From positions 1,944,001-2,008,000 of the forward strand of contig JABAKD010000017.1 of the NCBI GenBank assembly GCA_012845835.1: a DNA stretch of 64,000 nt. Direction: 5' to 3'. Both the position numbers and the translations under genes were made by a program. The stretch comes from Undaria pinnatifida. Its lineage: Eukaryota > Sar > Phaeophyceae > Laminariales > Alariaceae. Shown here piece by piece: positions 1-11,754 of the stretch; the stretch's first letter is position 1; the number at the start of each line of letters is the position of its first letter. The notes under the pieces were generated by a model, which saw only the letters and a program-made list of their open reading frames with translations, was not told the DNA's origin and made no database searches.

Positions 1-591
1 GAAATGTACGAGCTATGCGATGATATATTGCTGGGCGCAGGGGACGCCCTTGCTTAGGGGGCGAGAAGCAACAATGCCCTATGTCTATGCTGGCGGATTG
101 AGAGCTCTCTCTAGAATTCCACACCACACGATTCTCACAAGTGTGGCAGGGTGGCAGGTCCATCTCTTCGCAGTATCCCGCTCTCAATGCTAAAGTGCAG
201 CACCCAGCGCGCTAGAATGAGATCGAGATTCGGGTCCGCGAGCTGGATTTTGTCGTTTCACGTGCAGGGTGTGTTCAACACACTGCACACGGGTGGACGG
301 GACTCCTCCCCCGTGTTGTCAATCGAAACATAAGAAAGTGGGCAAAAAAAGCCGACCGTCTGACCACCGTCTAATAATACAAAACGTGCGGATTATCTCA
401 CGTTCTGTGAGGTTGGCGTGACTTTTAGTGTTTCGCAAAGATGCTTCCAAAGGCCGCCGCTTTGGAGTTTTTCTTATCATTCTCTGGATTTTGCGACATA
501 ATATCGACGATTTTCCAAGAGGTGTTCAGACGGGGTCTGCCGTTTGCCCAGTAAGGTTCTATTGCTGTACTATGCTAGAACAAGTAACATT

Positions 592-858
592 CGACGCGTG
601 TTACGATAGAGGCGCACTTCTTTCTTCTTCAAGATTCCTCAATTTTGGATCTTAATACCTCTCCCAAAACCTGATTTGGAGAAAAAACAACCGCTATGCC
701 GGATAAAACAAACCACCCATGGCCTAGGTACGCAACGAGAACCATCCCCCCAAAAAATGGAAAATTTCCGACGATTTAGGGTTAAGGAGCCCCGTCACCC
801 AAACACCATTTCATCACCCAAAAAGTGCTATACCTCTACCGTAGCACACGTCATCACT
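592..858 (+). mobile_element. Family B element
   Basis: GACGCGTGTTACGATAGAGG at the left, CCTCTACCGTAGCACACGTC at the right: about 20-bp inverted ends, 265 bp, no coding potential. It shows the uninterrupted GGGTTAAGGAGCC core. Confidence 0.82.
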
Positions 859-2390
859 AGCAACACCTGGGTATTTTTTTTTTGGGTCACTTTCTTCTTC
901 GTGTGCATATCGTTCTTTCACTGGTTACCTCTCTCCGGGGATGGTGTGTCTTGTGGCTTCCTTCGTGAAGCGCGGTTCCCCCCCATCTTGCCACCATTCT
1001 TTTTTTTTTTATGTCATCATGTAGTAAGTTGTTCTTCTTGCGACAGTGTCAATTTCATCATGCCGGCTTGCCGGCGTGCTGCCATCGTGCCATCATGTCA
1101 TCATGTAGTATGTTAGTCTTCTTGCCACAGCAGTTTCAAAGTTCGTGAAAGGGTAGTGCGTCAACTTTGTTCTGCCTCGCTTGAAGACTCTTTTTTGCAG
1201 TGTCATCGTGTTTGCTGTTTTAACTTCAGGTTTCCTTCTTTGGCTCCTTTTCAGCTGTTGTTTTTCGCACCCCGGTACGTTGCTGGCATTTTCTCGTTTT
1301 TTATCCGCGATAACTTTCCCATCTCTTTTGTCTTTCTCTGCAAACCGAAGCACAAACAAGAAACAAATCTTACAGGTCGCCCGGCTGGACTATAGAGACG
1401 CACACTGCCAACTCCCACCAAGGAAAGAAAGGCACTTCGCCGAGAAAAACAGTTAGTTGCTGACACTACAACATACCTGGTAGTTGTTAAATGTCGTCTA
1501 CACAACATGAAAAATAAACTTTAAGCATCTATCTGTGAAAGATCGAAAAAATAATCGAAATTCGTACGTATTGGCAGAATACAGTACCGCGCCGTATAAC
1601 TCGGAGAAGAGCACACCTCGGTGATAACGTTGTGCCCTTCATTATACAGGTTATCACCGGGTGTGCTGTTGAGGGGGGGGGTGCTATCTAGCGCATCCTC
1701 GGTGACAGGCAACTATCACGGGAGTCCCGCGGCTTGGCGGGCGTTGTACCGAGAGAGGGGTGTCCACGAGGGGACACTCGAACAGTATTATTGATGATAT
1801 TGCAAAGGAGCGATTACAGGCCTCAACCAGATTACAGGTTTCGTGATAGCACGGGGGTGTGATAGCAAGAGCTTTGGAGTCATGCCAAGACGCTATGATA
1901 CGGGTGCAGCGGAAGTTTCTGAGCCCGTAACAAAAAAAGCACAATATTTCACCCGAAAAACGACTTGGAAGGCGTTCGCTTGCCCGATCCGGCCAACACC
2001 TCTTTGTGTTGCGGCCAGTCCCAAAACAGATACTGTATGTGCTGGATAAAGCATCAGAATAACCCATCGTTCCTCAATTGATAAGGTCAACCAAAATCAG
2101 AAGGCCAAAAAAACATATGGCGCACAGGGTACACCCCTGCCGCGGAATGAGTCTTCGACGACAAAGGGGGTGATATCGGTAACAAGGGATGTGCCAACAC
2201 CTGGGAGGATTTCGTCTGAAACCGGCTATTGCTTTTCCAGATTACCACGCAAAAATGCCGCAGTGACGGCTAAAAAGCCCACACGCTTGAACCCGGAGAT
2301 GACAGCAAAGATCCTCGCCTTTGCTGCGATGCCGGAGAACGGTCGCCGGCGGGGCATTATTTGTCCGTTACTCTGAGACCGTTGACTATC
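859..2390. other. No gene or named repeat recognised
   Basis: Short overlapping frames on both strands (up to 127 codons, 1684-2067 minus) without recognisable domains. 860-1340 is T-rich, with a local duplication of CATGTCATCATGTAGTA(A/T)GTT (1011-1031 and 1093-1113). Confidence 0.4.
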
Positions 2391-2394
2391 GTAG

Positions 2395-2880
2395 GGGGGG
2401 GGCACCGCCTTCATCACTCATGGGTTTGGGCCAGTCGACCGAGTGGCCCTGCACCCTCAATGAAAAAACGGTTATTTAGGCGATTCGTTTGGCGCGGCAT
2501 CTAGCTAGCTATTCCGTGACGGTTTCATATCGCGAATATAAAAAAACAAAGTCTTAGGGCCGCAAAGATATACAGGCGTTACTCGCGCGAGTGACCCCGA
2601 GCCACACACTGAAAAGGGAGATTCCAAGCATGCCTCCCTTACCGAAGCCAAGGAGGTGTGGTAGAATGAATTGCTGATTAGCGCAAAAGGCGCCGGAAGA
2701 GGCCAAGGCTCGTACGGTACGGGGGGATTACCCCCCTTTTTCCGTACCGCGGGTTTGAGCCAGTCGCGCGAATTACTCTGTATCTCACAGTGAGACAAAA
2801 AAGTACTTCATTCAGGTGATTTTGTATGCGCAGGCAGCGTAGCTCACCATTCCATTGCAAGCTCATAACGCAAAGTTAAC
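2395..2880. repeat. Family J-like repeats
   Basis: 2420-2520 and 2748-2860 share GGGTTTG(A/G)G(C)CAGTCG, GAAAAAA..TTATT(T/C)AGG and GC..CAGCTAGCTATTCC/GCGTAGCTCACCATTCC. Confidence 0.45.
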
Positions 2881-3146
2881 ACGCGTGCTACGATAGATGT
2901 GAGGCACGTTTTCGTCTGAAATGTTTTTTGAATTTGACGGGGCTCCTTAAACAAAAATCGTCGGAAGTGCGCCATTTCTTTTGCACGATTCTCGTCGTGT
3001 ACCTCGGCCACGGGATTTTTCATCCGGTCGTAGCGGTTTTGGTTTTCTCCAATTCGGTTTTCTTGTGGAGGTCTTGCGCTCCCAAATGGAGGAGAGCCTC
3101 AAAAAAAAAAAGTGGTGCATCTCTTTCGTAGCACGCGTCTCAAAAA
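2880..3146 (-). mobile_element. Family B element
   Basis: ACGCGTGCTACGATAGATGT at the left, GTGCATCTCTTTCGTAGCAC then GCGTC at the right. Confidence 0.8.
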
Positions 3147-3302
3147 CACACACAAAAGTTCAAGACGACCGCTAAGGAACAGGAGGGTCACTCGCGCGGG
3201 TGACCCCCGAGCCCCTGCTTTAAAAGGCCTCCAAACAACATCACCCCCCTACCGTAGCCATGGTGAAGACGCGTAAAAGCCTCCTGAAGAACCAACCCTG
3301 TT

Positions 3303-3670
3303 GACGCACGCTACGATAGAGGTGCACCACATTTTTTTTTCAGGAGGGTCCCTCCCTCACTGCCAGACCTCAAGACCTCTCCGAAAAACTTACTTTGGAC
3401 AGGAAACCAGTAGCCCTGCCACACCGGAAAAAACTTCCCGCGTGGTCTATCTAGGTACACAACGATAATCATGCAACAATAAATGGGGCGAATTTCCGAC
3501 GATTTTGGGTTAACCCTCTTAAGAGCCCCCGAACCCCTCCCTATACTAAATCCAAGTAATATTGTCCCCAAAAACGGGTTTCCAGTTGCAAAGGGGTTAA
3601 GGAGCTCCCCGTCATTTTCAGAAACCGTTTCACACGAAAAGTGCTACCTCTGTCGGAGCAGGAGTCTGTT
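3303..3670 (+). mobile_element. Family B element with nested family C
   Basis: Ends CACGCTACGATAGAGGTGCA and GCTACCTCTGTCGGAGCA. The core TTTTGGGTTAAGGAGC of other copies is split at its TTAA by a family C unit (3510-3600). Confidence 0.8.
3510..3600 (+). mobile_element. Family C element, TTAA-bounded insertion
   Basis: TTAACCCTCTTAAGAGCCCC ... CAGTTGCAAAGGGGTTAA inside family B. Uninterrupted B copies show a single TTAA here, so TTAA is the target-site duplication. Confidence 0.8.
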
Positions 3671-4429
3671 GATTGTTTTCGCCAGTAGTGAAAAAACGTG
3701 CCTGAGGTGTCTAAACGCACTCTGCGAAGGGGTTTTCGATCGAAAATTAACAGAATTATGAAGGGGGGGCCTCCGGCAGCCCTCCGGGCTCCGAGGGTCC
3801 CTGTGGGAGGCCTTCACGCCTGCGGCGCGTGAGAACGACGCACAACCCAGCTCACGCTGTGCTTCACGGAACGGGCGCCGGAGCCCTGATTGCCTTATGC
3901 TCTGGTTAAAGGTACCCGCATAGGTATATTAAAAGATGTCTAAACCGCTAAAGGTGGCATCTCAGTTGCCCGAGGCCCTTGCTCGGCCGATATCTATTCT
4001 AACTCGTTCATACGTATAAAACCGTTGTTTTGAGCCCAGACGCCCCGAACACATACAGTATACACCTTAGCTTTGCGAGCTGGGCTGTTTTTTAGGTAAC
4101 GGTCCAACGACACGCGACAAGTTCCTAAGTTGGCATAGTAGGAGGGGTATACAGTAGAAATGTTGTGGGTGAATGATATTCGCCAGGTGGTGACGTGAAA
4201 TATTTTGGATTTGTTGTGTCGTTTTCCGAGGCACCTCCTTAGGGGGGGGTGGTACTCAATGTACCCCCAGTGATAACGCTACGGTCGAAAACGAACCAAC
4301 AGATATACCACAGGGTGTGGTCATGTGTCGCGGGGTGTGTTTTCTTAGGGGGGGGGGGGGGGGGGGGGATGCTTTGTTTCGTCTTACACGGAACGATGCT
4401 CATATTAATAGTGTTTTTATGTGATCTAT

Positions 4430-4803
4430 GTTATGAGGCTTAGTTTGGGTAAGCTATTGGCCAACCTTTTGCAAGTGGTCAAACGGACTAATACCCCACT
4501 AATACCTTAACAAATGGCGTCGTCGACAGACCATGGGGTTTTTGGGTCGTGGGTTCAAGTCTCACATCCACCATAATAAACTTTTTCAGACTTTCCCCAT
4601 GTCGAACTTGAGAAATGCTCTATCTCCGGTATACACCCAGGAAATGAAAAGGCGTGGATAATCGACAGGTTTGCCCGTATATCCGGCCGACCTGCTATCC
4701 CGCCGTTTCAGGGGGGAAGAGTGTTATAAGGCTTAGTTTGGGTCAGCTATTGGTTAACCGTTTGCAAGTAATCAAACGGACTATACCCCACTAATACCTT
4801 GAC
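4430..4803 (+). repeat. Direct repeats (family K) flanking a tRNA-like word
   Basis: 4433-4506 and 4724-4799 are ~75-bp direct copies (AGGCTTAGTTTGGGT(A/C)AGC, CAAACGGACTA, CCCCACTAATACCTT). Between them GTGGGTTCAAGTCTCAC (4548-4564) can fold as a T arm and is followed by ATCCACCA. It could be a tiny LTR-type (TRIM-like) element or a tRNA relic; a full cloverleaf is not seen. Confidence 0.45.
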
Positions 4804-4804
4804 A

Positions 4805-4985
4805 TCTATTATTATAAAAAATGAAAATACATTCCAACTGTGAGATCGAAGATTTCCTCGAAACTCATCTTTGCAAGCTGTGTGTGATACTCCGATCGCG
4901 CGTATTACGAGTTGTGTGTCCTCATTAAGGATATAGGTCGGCGACTCCCCTTGCAACTACAGTGTAGCTATCAGGGTCAACTGGG
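4805..4985 (+). mobile_element. Family A left half
   Basis: ACTGTGAGATCGAAGATTTC ... TTGCAAGCTGTGTGTGATAC ... TAGGTCGGCGACTCCCC ... TAGCTATCAGGGTCAACTGG. No matching right terminus found before the G tract. Confidence 0.7.
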
Positions 4986-5164
4986 TGATGTTAGTCAGTC
5001 TGTGCGCGGAAACTATAAAACTCGTTTATGAGGAGGACAAAACCTGACAGCTGTGGAGGGAAATGTATCCTTTCATCAAGTGAATCCTGGAAGTCGAATA
5101 ACCGGTGAGGGGGGGGCGCGGAGTTTTGAAGGACGTGGGGGCCTGGTTTTGACCAAAAGCGAGC

Positions 5165-5480
5165 GGGGTTGAAGGGGGGGGGAGGGGGGGGGGGGAGGGG
5201 GGGGGGGGGGAGGGGGGGGGGGGGGGAGGGGGGGGGGGGGGGAGGGGGGGGGGGGGGGAGGGGGGGGGGGGGGAGGGGGGGGGGGGGGGGAGGGGGGGGG
5301 GGGGGGGAGGGGGGGGGGGGGGGAGGGGGGGGGGGGGGGGACGGGGGGGGGGGGGGGAGGGGGGGGGGGGAGGGGGGGGAGGGGGGGGAGGGGGGGGGGG
5401 GAGGGGGGGGAAGGGGGGGGAGGGGGGGGGGGGAGGGGGGGGGGGGGGGGGGAGGGGGAGGGGGGGGGGGAGGGGGCGGG
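5165..5480. repeat. ~310-bp (AGGGGGGG..)n homopurine tract
   Basis: Runs of 8-17 G separated by single A (one C near 5342), all on the plus strand; strong G-quadruplex potential. Poly-Pro/poly-Gly frames (5026-5559 and others) are artefacts. Flanking sequence TAAATCTGACGG...TTTATCATG recurs at 5515-5575 and 5650-5695 around further G tracts. Confidence 0.95.
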
Positions 5481-5569
5481 CAATTTGTGCATGTAAGCTA
5501 TAAATCTTTTTAACGGGATAAATCTGACGGTTTAACAAAAAAAAAAAAAAAAAATGCACCAGTTTATCA

Positions 5570-6260
5570 TGGGGGGGGGGGGGGTGGGGCGGGGGGGGGG
5601 CGGGGGGGGCAGCTCAATATGTGCGTGGAAACTAGACATTGTTTTGAGGGGATAAATGTGACGGTTTTGGAAATATTGCGTCAGTTTATCATGTATATCC
5701 TGGGGTAAGTCGTACAATCAGTGAGTAGAGAGAGGGTGGAGTGTTCAAGGGGGTGGGGTTGGGATGGGTTGGGGAGGGGGGTGGGAGGTGGAGGGTGGGG
5801 GCGGGGGGGCGGGGGGAGGGGGGGGGAGGGGGCGGGGCGGGCGGAGGGGGGGGGGGGGGAAGGAAGGGTTTTAGGTGAGGGGTTTGTTATACGTGTGGTG
5901 CTAGGCCTAGGCGATGGTGCGGGTGATGGGGAAGAAGGGGGCGTTCGGGGTGGGGGGGGGGGGAGCAGCGGCATGGATGGCTCTCGAAAGATAATGAGGT
6001 GATATCCTGTGCGTGAAGTGTTTATTTATCTGGCGGATTTCGATATTAGGTGGGGCGTATGAACAAGGGAGAGCGAGAGGGGGGGGGAGGGGGGGGGGGA
6101 TTTTTTAGGAGGTTTAGGTCACAAATAATATTCAAATACACTTCGGCTGTGAGATCAAAGATATGTAGGGGCTTGTTATACGCGTGGTGCTAGGTCTAGG
6201 CGATCGTGCGGGTGGTTGGAAAAAAGGGGGCGTTGGAGGGGTTTTTTTTTTTGGGGGGGG
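5570..6260. repeat. Series of shorter G-rich tracts
   Basis: G-rich stretches at 5570-5610, 5740-5860, 5950-5965, 6080-6100 and 6240-6268, separated by related words: GCTAGG(C/T)CTAGGCGAT(G/C)GTGCGGGT at about 5905 and 6190. Confidence 0.8.
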
Positions 6261-6269
6261 GGTGGGGGG

Positions 6270-7340
6270 AAAAGAATTGAAAACTACGTCATGGATGGTC
6301 AGAAAGATAATGACGTGATATCAACTTCGTATAGGTGTTTATTACTCAGGCCGATTTCGATTGTGAGTGGGGCGTTTGGACAAACTAGGCGGAAGGGGGG
6401 GGGATCGGGGGAATTATTATCTCTTCGCTTAATCACATATCAACGGTTATGATATGACATGTAGAACAAGGAGCCCTGGCTAGGCCCTGACCTTTATGGC
6501 TTGCCTTAAAAATTGTCTTAACGCCCCTTTCACTTAAGGGCGCGCCTTAATGGCTGTTTCGAGCCTTTCGAGCCTCAATGCGGAAATGCTCGTTGCGCCT
6601 GACGGCGCAAGAGGTGTTCCAGGGACGTTTTTGGCGATTATGGCGTGAACAATGACGCCGTTAAAGTGGATCTCCAAAAAATAGGCGAAAGGTGAATATA
6701 TATTTGGTGTGCGTGCTATGCGGAGCGACCAGGAGACACGTCAGACGCCAGCACGCAAGCTCGCCAGGTGCCAGCTCTCGCGGACACGGATGTAACACCT
6801 TTCACCTGTCACCTACTGCCTTCGGAGTGGCGCAATGTCTACCCAACGGGGCGTCCCAGCGCTACGAGGAAGTGGTGATCCTGCACAAGATCGGTCTCAA
6901 TCTGCTGCGGGCGAACGTCCAGCGTCCAGGTCGTGGTAGTCGCAGTGTGCCGTTGGCAGTTGACGGATGCACACCTTGTACGGCGGTGTGCTGTGAACGG
7001 TTCCGCGTGGTTCTGTAGAATAACGAGCGCCGCGGCTCTGTTGAGTATGAGCACAGTGCACGGTTACACAGTGCACCACTTGGCAGGCAGTCGGCACTCT
7101 CTCGAGTTTTGCTGCTAATCGGGCAAATACCGTACTGCTGCTGTCATCGGTGCAGACGCGCAAAGTACAACATTTTTTCTACGAAAAGGGTGTTGCCGCA
7201 GTGCTGCGATTATAGAGGTGCGCCAGGTCAATCCCCATGTTTTTAGCCCCTAAAAGCGGGCCTAGCCCTATTAATAGCAAAAAGACATCATACGAGCACG
7301 CGTTAGGTGATGACGTATTACACTAGTCAATACTTGATAC
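6270..7340. other. No gene recognised
   Basis: Frames at 6692-7018 (plus, 108 codons) and 6897-7163 (minus) overlap; neither has a recognisable domain. Confidence 0.35.
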
Positions 7341-7344
7341 GGGC

Positions 7345-7460
7345 AATTAAATCGACACACGACGCGTATGAAAATACGTGGACGTGTGGTGAGCTAAAGC
7401 GTTATTTTTCCCCATCCGCCGGAGGATGAAAAAAAAAAAAAAAAAAAAAAGTCAAGTGCA
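7345..7460 (+). mobile_element. Family E: poly-A-tailed SINE-like repeat
   Basis: ATCGACACACGACGCGTATG, GTGTGGTGAGCTAAAGCG and TTCCCCATCCGCCGGAGGAT followed by an uninterrupted A tract of about 20. Confidence 0.65.
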
Positions 7461-7499
7461 AAAACAAAAACAAAAACAAAGAACGGAGAACAGACAGAG

Positions 7500-7950
7500 A
7501 TGAGACCAGAACAACGGCAGGCAGAAGCGAAAGCGGAGAGGGCAGAGGAACTTGGTGGAGGGCCACAAGCGGACAAAGAAAGAACGTCCTCTAGCAAAAC
7601 ACAGACCTCAGCCGATAATCCTCTGCGTGCGCTACTGATCACACTGCTAGTTAAACGAGAGGCACAACCTACGACCATGACCGTCAAAGCCATACCTCGT
7701 AGGCTTCATGTAGTATATGTAAGGAAGGACCTATCTATGCGCCTCGCTCGCTCCGCGATTCGAGATCGAGACAGTCCACGACACGGTTGCAACCATCATC
7801 ACTCACGTACTGCGCTTACCTCCGGGTTACCGTGGTGTCTTGCGATTCCGCATGAAGACCCAACTCCGAAAACGAACATGCCGCCGTTCAAAAGATCGCA
7901 CCCCGTGAGAACCGCACACATACATACGTTTTTGGATACAAATTGCCAGC
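7500..7950. other. 175-codon plus frame, not accepted as a gene
   Basis: It starts MRPEQRQAEAKAERAEELGG, then becomes Arg/His-rich and runs into a family I repeat. No domain recognised; the minus strand is also open here (99 codons). Confidence 0.15.
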
Positions 7951-7964
7951 GTTTTTGTCCCTTT

Positions 7965-8160
7965 TTTGGTTTTTTCTCAACCCTTCTATTATCTTCGCAT
8001 TTTTCCTTTCTCCATCTCCCTCCCTAGACGTAGCTCAGATACGGGAACATTAAAGCAAGCTCCTTCTCTTCCATGCCCTACGGTACGTGCCTTCGTTTTT
8101 ATCGCGAGGAGATCCCACCTATTCCTTCCCTCCTCGCCCACTCGCATCGAATTGTGCCAG
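7965..8160 (+). repeat. Family I repeat
   Basis: TTTTTCCTTTCTCCATCTCC, GACGTAGCTCAGATACGGGA and GGTACGTGCCTTCGTTTTTA then TCGCGAGG. Confidence 0.65.
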
Positions 8161-8169
8161 GTACTGTAA

Positions 8170-9960
8170 TGTGGGGGGTTATGTCCAGAAAAAAAGGGGC
8201 TTTGACGCCGTGAGACGATCGTTTTCGGGTGCAAACTACTCTCTCTGCAACTTACTTGTATTTAATCGGGGGCTATATAGTCTAGACTAGTCTATATGCA
8301 GAGAAAAGTATTTCCCGCCAGAAACGCACCGGTGTTTTGGAAAACATGTCAAACTGCTTGGCAATATTTAGTACCAGGTACATAAGTGCGGATATGTGCA
8401 TCATCTACTATTATATTGAATTTCTACATCTACACCTCCCTTTCTTTGCACAATCCTTCGAGCGTGATGCCGGACTCCTCCTACTGAATATGACACCCCA
8501 GATCTACTTTTTCCCGAGCCCTCCGACGCAGCCCGCGTCTCTTGTCTCTTGCCCTGCGAGCTGTTTCGGTTCATTTGTCTACCGCTTGCTCTGTGGAAAC
8601 CCATGACGCAACCCGGTTACGCCCCCGGGTGATCGATGACCAGGCTGGCGTGATCGTATGGCTCCCCTCGGGGCAACACTAAATGATTAGTCTAGACTCG
8701 TATAATAGAGGATATCTCCTCTTTGTTACCAGCATAGCCCACCTATATCCCGGATCTGTGTCAGAACATGAGCTATACTTCTGCGCGTACGACCATACGC
8801 ACGCACCCCCCTCTACGGACACTAAAAGTAAGATAGGACCGGATCAACATATACAAGGATCAATGCCCAACACATCAACCATACATCTCCACCAGGACCT
8901 CTAGCTCTGAGCCTACCCCGAACCCCTCACCCCTCCATGTGAGAATATGGTGTTTGATCGCGCGTCAACCCGAACGTTCGTGCTTGGTTGCGGTGGGTGT
9001 TGTTGTAAGAGTCTACGATGTATCTGGTGGGTCGTGACACCTTGGCAAGACTCTACCTGTGTGTCGCAACCACTTGCTTGGTAGGCCTCTGTAACATCGC
9101 GACGTATAGTATAGGCCGCAAGGCCTGGTTTGATTGCAATAAGAATGCGGATGCGTACAGGTATGGGCTTACGGCGCGCCAGTTTCTCTATTAATCGGAT
9201 CGTATAATATGGCCAGCGCCTTTGTTGTGGATCTTGTTTTTCTTGTCACGGCTCGGTTCTGCCGGGGAGCCCAATGGAAGGGTTCGGGTCGGACTTCGCC
9301 CATTAAGCTAAAGTACCCGCATTGTGCGGTTTGGTTCGGTCGGGGTGTATGTGGTTCTACGGAGGGGAGGTTCTGTTCGGCTTGGATGAAGGCGCTTGAA
9401 AATGTTACCATCCCACACAGACAGGTGCAAAAAATTATTTCTTCTTTTTTTATAGAAATATCCTTTTCGTCCAGATACTTGGTAGTAGGGTGTGTTCGGG
9501 GCCCTATCATCAATGCAGTTACGACAAACCGAGCCGAACTCTGCAAGGGACGGGAGAGATAGGAGGAAGGTATCGAGAACAACTTCGAAAGAGATTGCAT
9601 AATAATATCATATATCTATATGCTGTACCTGTATGTATCATGCGCGCTGCTTCTACTCTGCGTACAGCAGTACAGGCCCGCCAACAAGCTTGTCCGATTT
9701 GGAGTGGAGCCTGGGAGATCCTTGTAGCATCACCCCCTTGAACTATACCCTGAGCATAGGCTATTAACCAGGATTTAGCGCTGCGCTCGAGGCTGAGCAC
9801 GATTTCTTCGTCCAGTTTTCTCAGGGGGTCCGCCTAACTAAACAGACGTTGTTAGCATTATTCTCACGTTTTTCTTGGTACGCATGCTACCATGAAGGAA
9901 TCACTTTTTGGCCATGTAGTCTATAGTCTATAGTCTAGTGTATAATATGTATTTGTATGA
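8170..9960. other. No gene recognised
   Basis: Short frames only; TCTAGACTAGTCTA-type palindromic words recur (8279-8295, 8690, 9921-9940, also 11907, 13815). The 9169-9600 region has 117- and 143-codon frames on opposite strands without resemblance to known domains. Confidence 0.4.
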
Positions 9961-9969
9961 CGGTAGACG

Positions 9970-10241
9970 TATGCTACGGCGGTAGAGGTGGCACTTTTCG
10001 TCTGAAATGTTTCTGAATGACCGGGCTCCCTACTAACCCGAAATCGTCGGGAAAAAAATAAATAATAGGCCATTTTTGTTGGCATGATTCTCGTTGCGTG
10101 CCTTGGTCATGGGAGTTTTCATCCGGTGGCAGCAGTTCAATTTTTCTCCAAATATAAATAAGTTTTTTTTGGGATATCTCCAATTAATTGAGGAACCTCT
10201 CAGAAAAAAAAGTGGTGCACCTCTATTATCGTGGCACTCGT
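9970..10241 (-). mobile_element. Family B element
   Basis: ATGCTACGGCGGTAGAGGTG at the left, GTGGTGCACCTCTATTATCG at the right; core CGTCTGAAATGTTTCTGAAT and GAAATCGTCGGG. Confidence 0.75.
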
Positions 10242-10419
10242 CGAGGCCCCCTTAGTTAGCCCGAAATGGTCTGAATTAAAGACTTCTTTGTTTATGATAG
10301 CCCAGTTATTGTTTCGCATATATATGATACTACCTGGAGCACACGGGTTTTCCTTCTCGTCGAATTGCACCTCCTCCTGTCGGTTTGTTGGGGGTGAGGT
10401 ATTCAAGCTCCTTACTTAG

Positions 10420-10505
10420 CCCTTTCACGTTCACAACTGGAAGTCCGTTTTGGTGACGAGTCACTTAGAATTAGAATAGGGAGAAAAAATTGAGGCTCTA
10501 GAAGG
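10420..10505 (+). mobile_element. Family C unit
   Basis: TTAGCCCTTTCACGTTCACA at the left and GGCTCTAGAAGGGTTGA at the right, around the GTTTTGGTGACGAGTCACTT core. Confidence 0.6.
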
Positions 10506-10799
10506 GTTGACTGAGGAGCTCCAGAAATAAATCAGAAATAAATGCGACAACCTTTATCACACGCAGTACGAGTCATGAGTCATGTTTTGGGAACTGGGCC
10601 TATGCTGCTGCTGCATGTATGTTGTGCGAATCGTCTAGATTGCCGTATACACGTATATACAAACTCAAAATACGCCGCACCAAGGACGTCCCAGGAGAAC
10701 GAACAAAAACCTGAAGTAAGTACGAATGAATAGCAACACTTTTACTTACCATTATAGTGGACAAAAAATAGGACACCTCCCAATAAAAACTCACCCATA

Positions 10800-11085
10800 T
10801 ATTATAAAAATTAAAATACACTCCATCCAGCTGTGAGATCGAAGATTTCGTCGAAACTCATCTTTGCAAGCTGTGTGTGTGATACTCCGATCGCGCGCAT
10901 TACGAGTTGTGTGTCTCTCATTAAGGATATAGGTCGGCGACTCCCCTTACAACTACAGTGTAGCTATCAGGGTCAACAGGATGATTTATATATATAGTAT
11001 ATTACGAGTACCAACAACGAAGCTTGCAAAGATGAGTATTGACCTGAAATTCGTCGAACTCACGGCTGACGTCCTGGAAAATTAT
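10800..11085 (+). mobile_element. Family A element, complete
   Basis: Left terminus CAGCTGTGAGATCGAAGATT ... CTTTGCAAGCTG; right terminus GCTTGCAAAGATGAGTATTG ... TCGAACTCACGGCTG; about 250 bp with imperfect inverted ends and no frame. Confidence 0.8.
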
Positions 11086-11469
11086 TTCTAAAAAATCCGT
11101 AAAACCGACGAACACATCGAAATCCGACGGCGTGATCGAGTCCCTAAATCAGCCGGACGTTGAAAAACAACGAAAACCTACGACGAGCTCTATTGATAGC
11201 GGCCATGCCATGCCCAAGGTGCACGGGGCCAGCAGGCGCACCCCGTTTTTGTGTTGCGTTATTGTGCTCAGAATCAAACGGCTTGAAAGTTTTCCATCCA
11301 GAAATCAGCTCAACTTTCGGCTTTTTAATGGTCAACGACAATCTGGGCAGCAAGCCAACGTCCCCCACATCCCACGTATGATAGATGTTGTGTTTGATCC
11401 TCTCTCACCAATTTATATGCAATTTATGTGCCAATACCTATGTTTTTTGTCTTGTTTTTTTCACGCACA

Positions 11470-11688
11470 GGGGGGGGGGCATCTACTTTCCAGCTTCTTC
11501 TGGTCAAAAGCCGTGGTCACGGGTGTCGTCCCTTCCCCCCCCGGTTCATGCCTTTAATTTCTTTCGCGCTTAAGGTTCAGAAATCCCACTGCTCGTCGAT
11601 TGCTCATCGAGTGTTGCTAACTCACGCTGTCGCGCTTTCCGCAAGTCAATTCGTGCGTGAAAAAAAGTCCCCACGAATTTATACGAGT
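11470..11688 (+). mobile_element. Family D repeat
   Basis: CATCTACTTTCCAGCTTCTT to CCCCACGAATTTATAC, about 85% like 58115-58318. Just right of it GGGATTCGAACTCC is a B-box-like word on the minus strand. Confidence 0.75.
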
Positions 11689-11754
11689 ATGCACTCGGGG
11701 GGATTCGAACTCCTATCTCACGCGCTTCGGGGACGTGACAATACACAGACAGGA

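Noticed and set aside
1-590. Short frames at the left edge
   Set aside because: 60-75 codons, no domain, no splice evidence; nothing I can support.
5026-5559. Poly-proline / poly-glycine reading frames
   Set aside because: They are translations of the G tract; they are open only because GGG/CCC has no stop codons.
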